A stretch of 64,000 bases of DNA from Streptomyces sp. NBC_00286. GTDB taxonomy: Bacteria > Actinomycetota > Actinomycetes > Streptomycetales > Streptomycetaceae. Position numbers and translations under genes: made by a program. The notes beneath the pieces are model-generated. The model was not told where the DNA came from. It saw only the letters and a list, made by a program, of their open reading frames with translations, and made no database searches. Numbering within the stretch: the stretch's first letter is position 1; each line of letters opens with the position of its first letter. Location: positions 6,973,001 to 7,037,000 of the forward strand of contig NZ_CP108054.1 of the NCBI RefSeq assembly GCF_036173125.1. The letters run 5' to 3'. Shown here in pieces: positions 63,327 to 64,000 of the stretch.

Positions 63327-64000
63327 TCAGTTCACCCAGGCGGCGAACGGCACGTTCATGACGACGGGGTGCGCGATCCCTCGGCCGTGGTAACCGTCTT
63401 CGCCGTATGCGTCACCGTGGTCGGCGCACATGATGACCAACCACCGTTTTCTGGCCGTAAGGGTCGTGATCAAGCAGGCGAGGTGGGCGTCGGCGTAGGA
63501 GAGTGCAGCCTTCTGAGAGGCCGGGGTGTCGCGGCTCTCGGCGATGTAGTGGCCGTGCGGCACGTGCGTGGCCGAGACATTGACGAACAGGTACAGAGGG
63601 CGTCGGTCGTAGCGTTCAGCGACTTCGAGAGCCTGGTCGACCTGGTGTCGGGTCGAGTCCGGCTCGGGTGAGCAGAACTCGGGCCGCCAGTGGTCTTCGT
63701 CGAAGAGGTTCGGCAACACCGAACCGAGTGGCGTCTCACGGGAGAAGTACGTCACCCCGCCCACGCACGCGGTGAGGTACCCGTGCTGCCGAAGCCCTTC
63801 GAGGAGATTGGGAGCGTCGAAGACGAAGGTCTCCTCGGCCACCTTTTTGAAGGCGGGCGGGCGGCACTCCCACAACCGTGGAGGCTGCTCTGGTCGTGGC
63901 ACCTTGGGGAGGAAGCCGCTGAAGAACGCGAAGTGAGCCGGGAGCGTGAAGCTGCCAGGAGTGTGCCGCAGCTCCCATCCTCCGCTGGGCAGGAGACTCT
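63327..64000 (-). CDS. STM4013/SEN3800-type sulfatase-fold hydrolase (partial, N-terminus outside window)
   Basis: The frame is open to the right edge (223 codons in the window). The visible part has 'HTPGSFTLPAHFAFFSGFLP', then 'FCSPEPDSTRHQVDQALEVA', 'PLYLFVNVSATHVPHGHY', 'LVIMCADHGDAYGEDGYHGR' and 'HPVVMNVPFAAW'. The last blocks are the metal-binding Asp-His pairs of the alkaline-phosphatase/sulfatase superfamily. STM4013-type genes usually cluster with radical-SAM STM4011/4012 genes, which would be expected to the right. A GTG at 63902 is an internal codon. Confidence 0.85.
   Translation of the reverse strand, partial: SLLPSGGWELRHTPGSFTLPAHFAFFSGFLPKVPRPEQPPRLWECRPPAFKKVAEETFVFDAPNLLEGLRQHGYLTACVGGVTYFSRETPLGSVLPNLFDEDHWRPEFCSPEPDSTRHQVDQALEVAERYDRRPLYLFVNVSATHVPHGHYIAESRDTPASQKAALSYADAHLACLITTLTARKRWLVIMCADHGDAYGEDGYHGRGIAHPVVMNVPFAAWVN

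Overview
The window is very GC-rich DNA with strongly GC-biased third codon positions, frequent GTG and TTG starts, and many ATGA/GTGA stop-start overlaps. It carries families typical of streptomycetes: XRE-DUF397 pairs, a SAV_2336-type protein, a GPP34 protein, a DUF6510 protein, and MmpL and DHA2 pumps. The best inference is a chromosomal segment of a Streptomyces or close relative. It mixes a few core genes (recO, uppS, glyS, dusB, ppdK, zur/znu) with accessory cassettes.

Layout. 1-5181 (minus): a probable vWA-MoxR-VMAP ternary conflict cassette. In transcription order it is a lipase-like hydrolase, a VMAP-type protein, a MoxR AAA+ ATPase, and a SAV_2336/vWA-like protein that runs off the left edge. 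5566-9675: an MmpL exporter followed by a NarL-type two-component system. 9952-12140: an aldo/keto reductase and a LacI regulator. 12192-20460: a family-5 peptide/opine-type ABC transporter operon with a DapA-family lyase and a divergent GntR/FCD regulator. One permease and one ATPase are fused in this operon, and the regulator overlaps a small CX5R phosphatase-like gene. 20469-23839: GNAT, Nudix, and a CGNR regulator divergent from an MFS pump. 23836-27303: XRE/DUF397, small ORFs, a MITE-like palindrome, DUF1266, and a PIN/RHH toxin-antitoxin pair. 27440-34256: recO, uppS, znuACB-zur with a Zur box, and glyS ending inside a 38-bp perfect palindrome. 34257-34973: a gene-free repeat field. 34974-45348: a DUF4394 lipoprotein, aldo/keto reductases with TetR and AraC regulators, two DHA2 pumps, a MmyB-like XRE regulator, and dusB. 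45514-49422: a secreted peptidoglycan-binding protein, a double-module histidine kinase with its NarL regulator, and a DUF4333 remnant. 49431-54309: two overlapping alpha-glucan-type glycosidases divergent from a ROK repressor. 54761-59877: ppdK, and an epoxide hydrolase divergent from a WYL regulator. 59910-64000: a truncated Nudix copy, GPP34, DUF6510, a ferredoxin-type reductase, a YedY-like molybdoenzyme, an intact Nudix gene, and a partial STM4013-type hydrolase.

Cooperation. Most transport or enzyme genes sit opposite a dedicated regulator, with an inverted repeat between them (GntR, CGNR, XRE, ROK, WYL; also TetR and Zur). Several genes carry short in-frame repeat insertions. Two of these insertions, in dusB and in the MGH1-like glycosidase, are copies of the same element. 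No rRNA, tRNA, CRISPR array or complete insertion sequence was seen.
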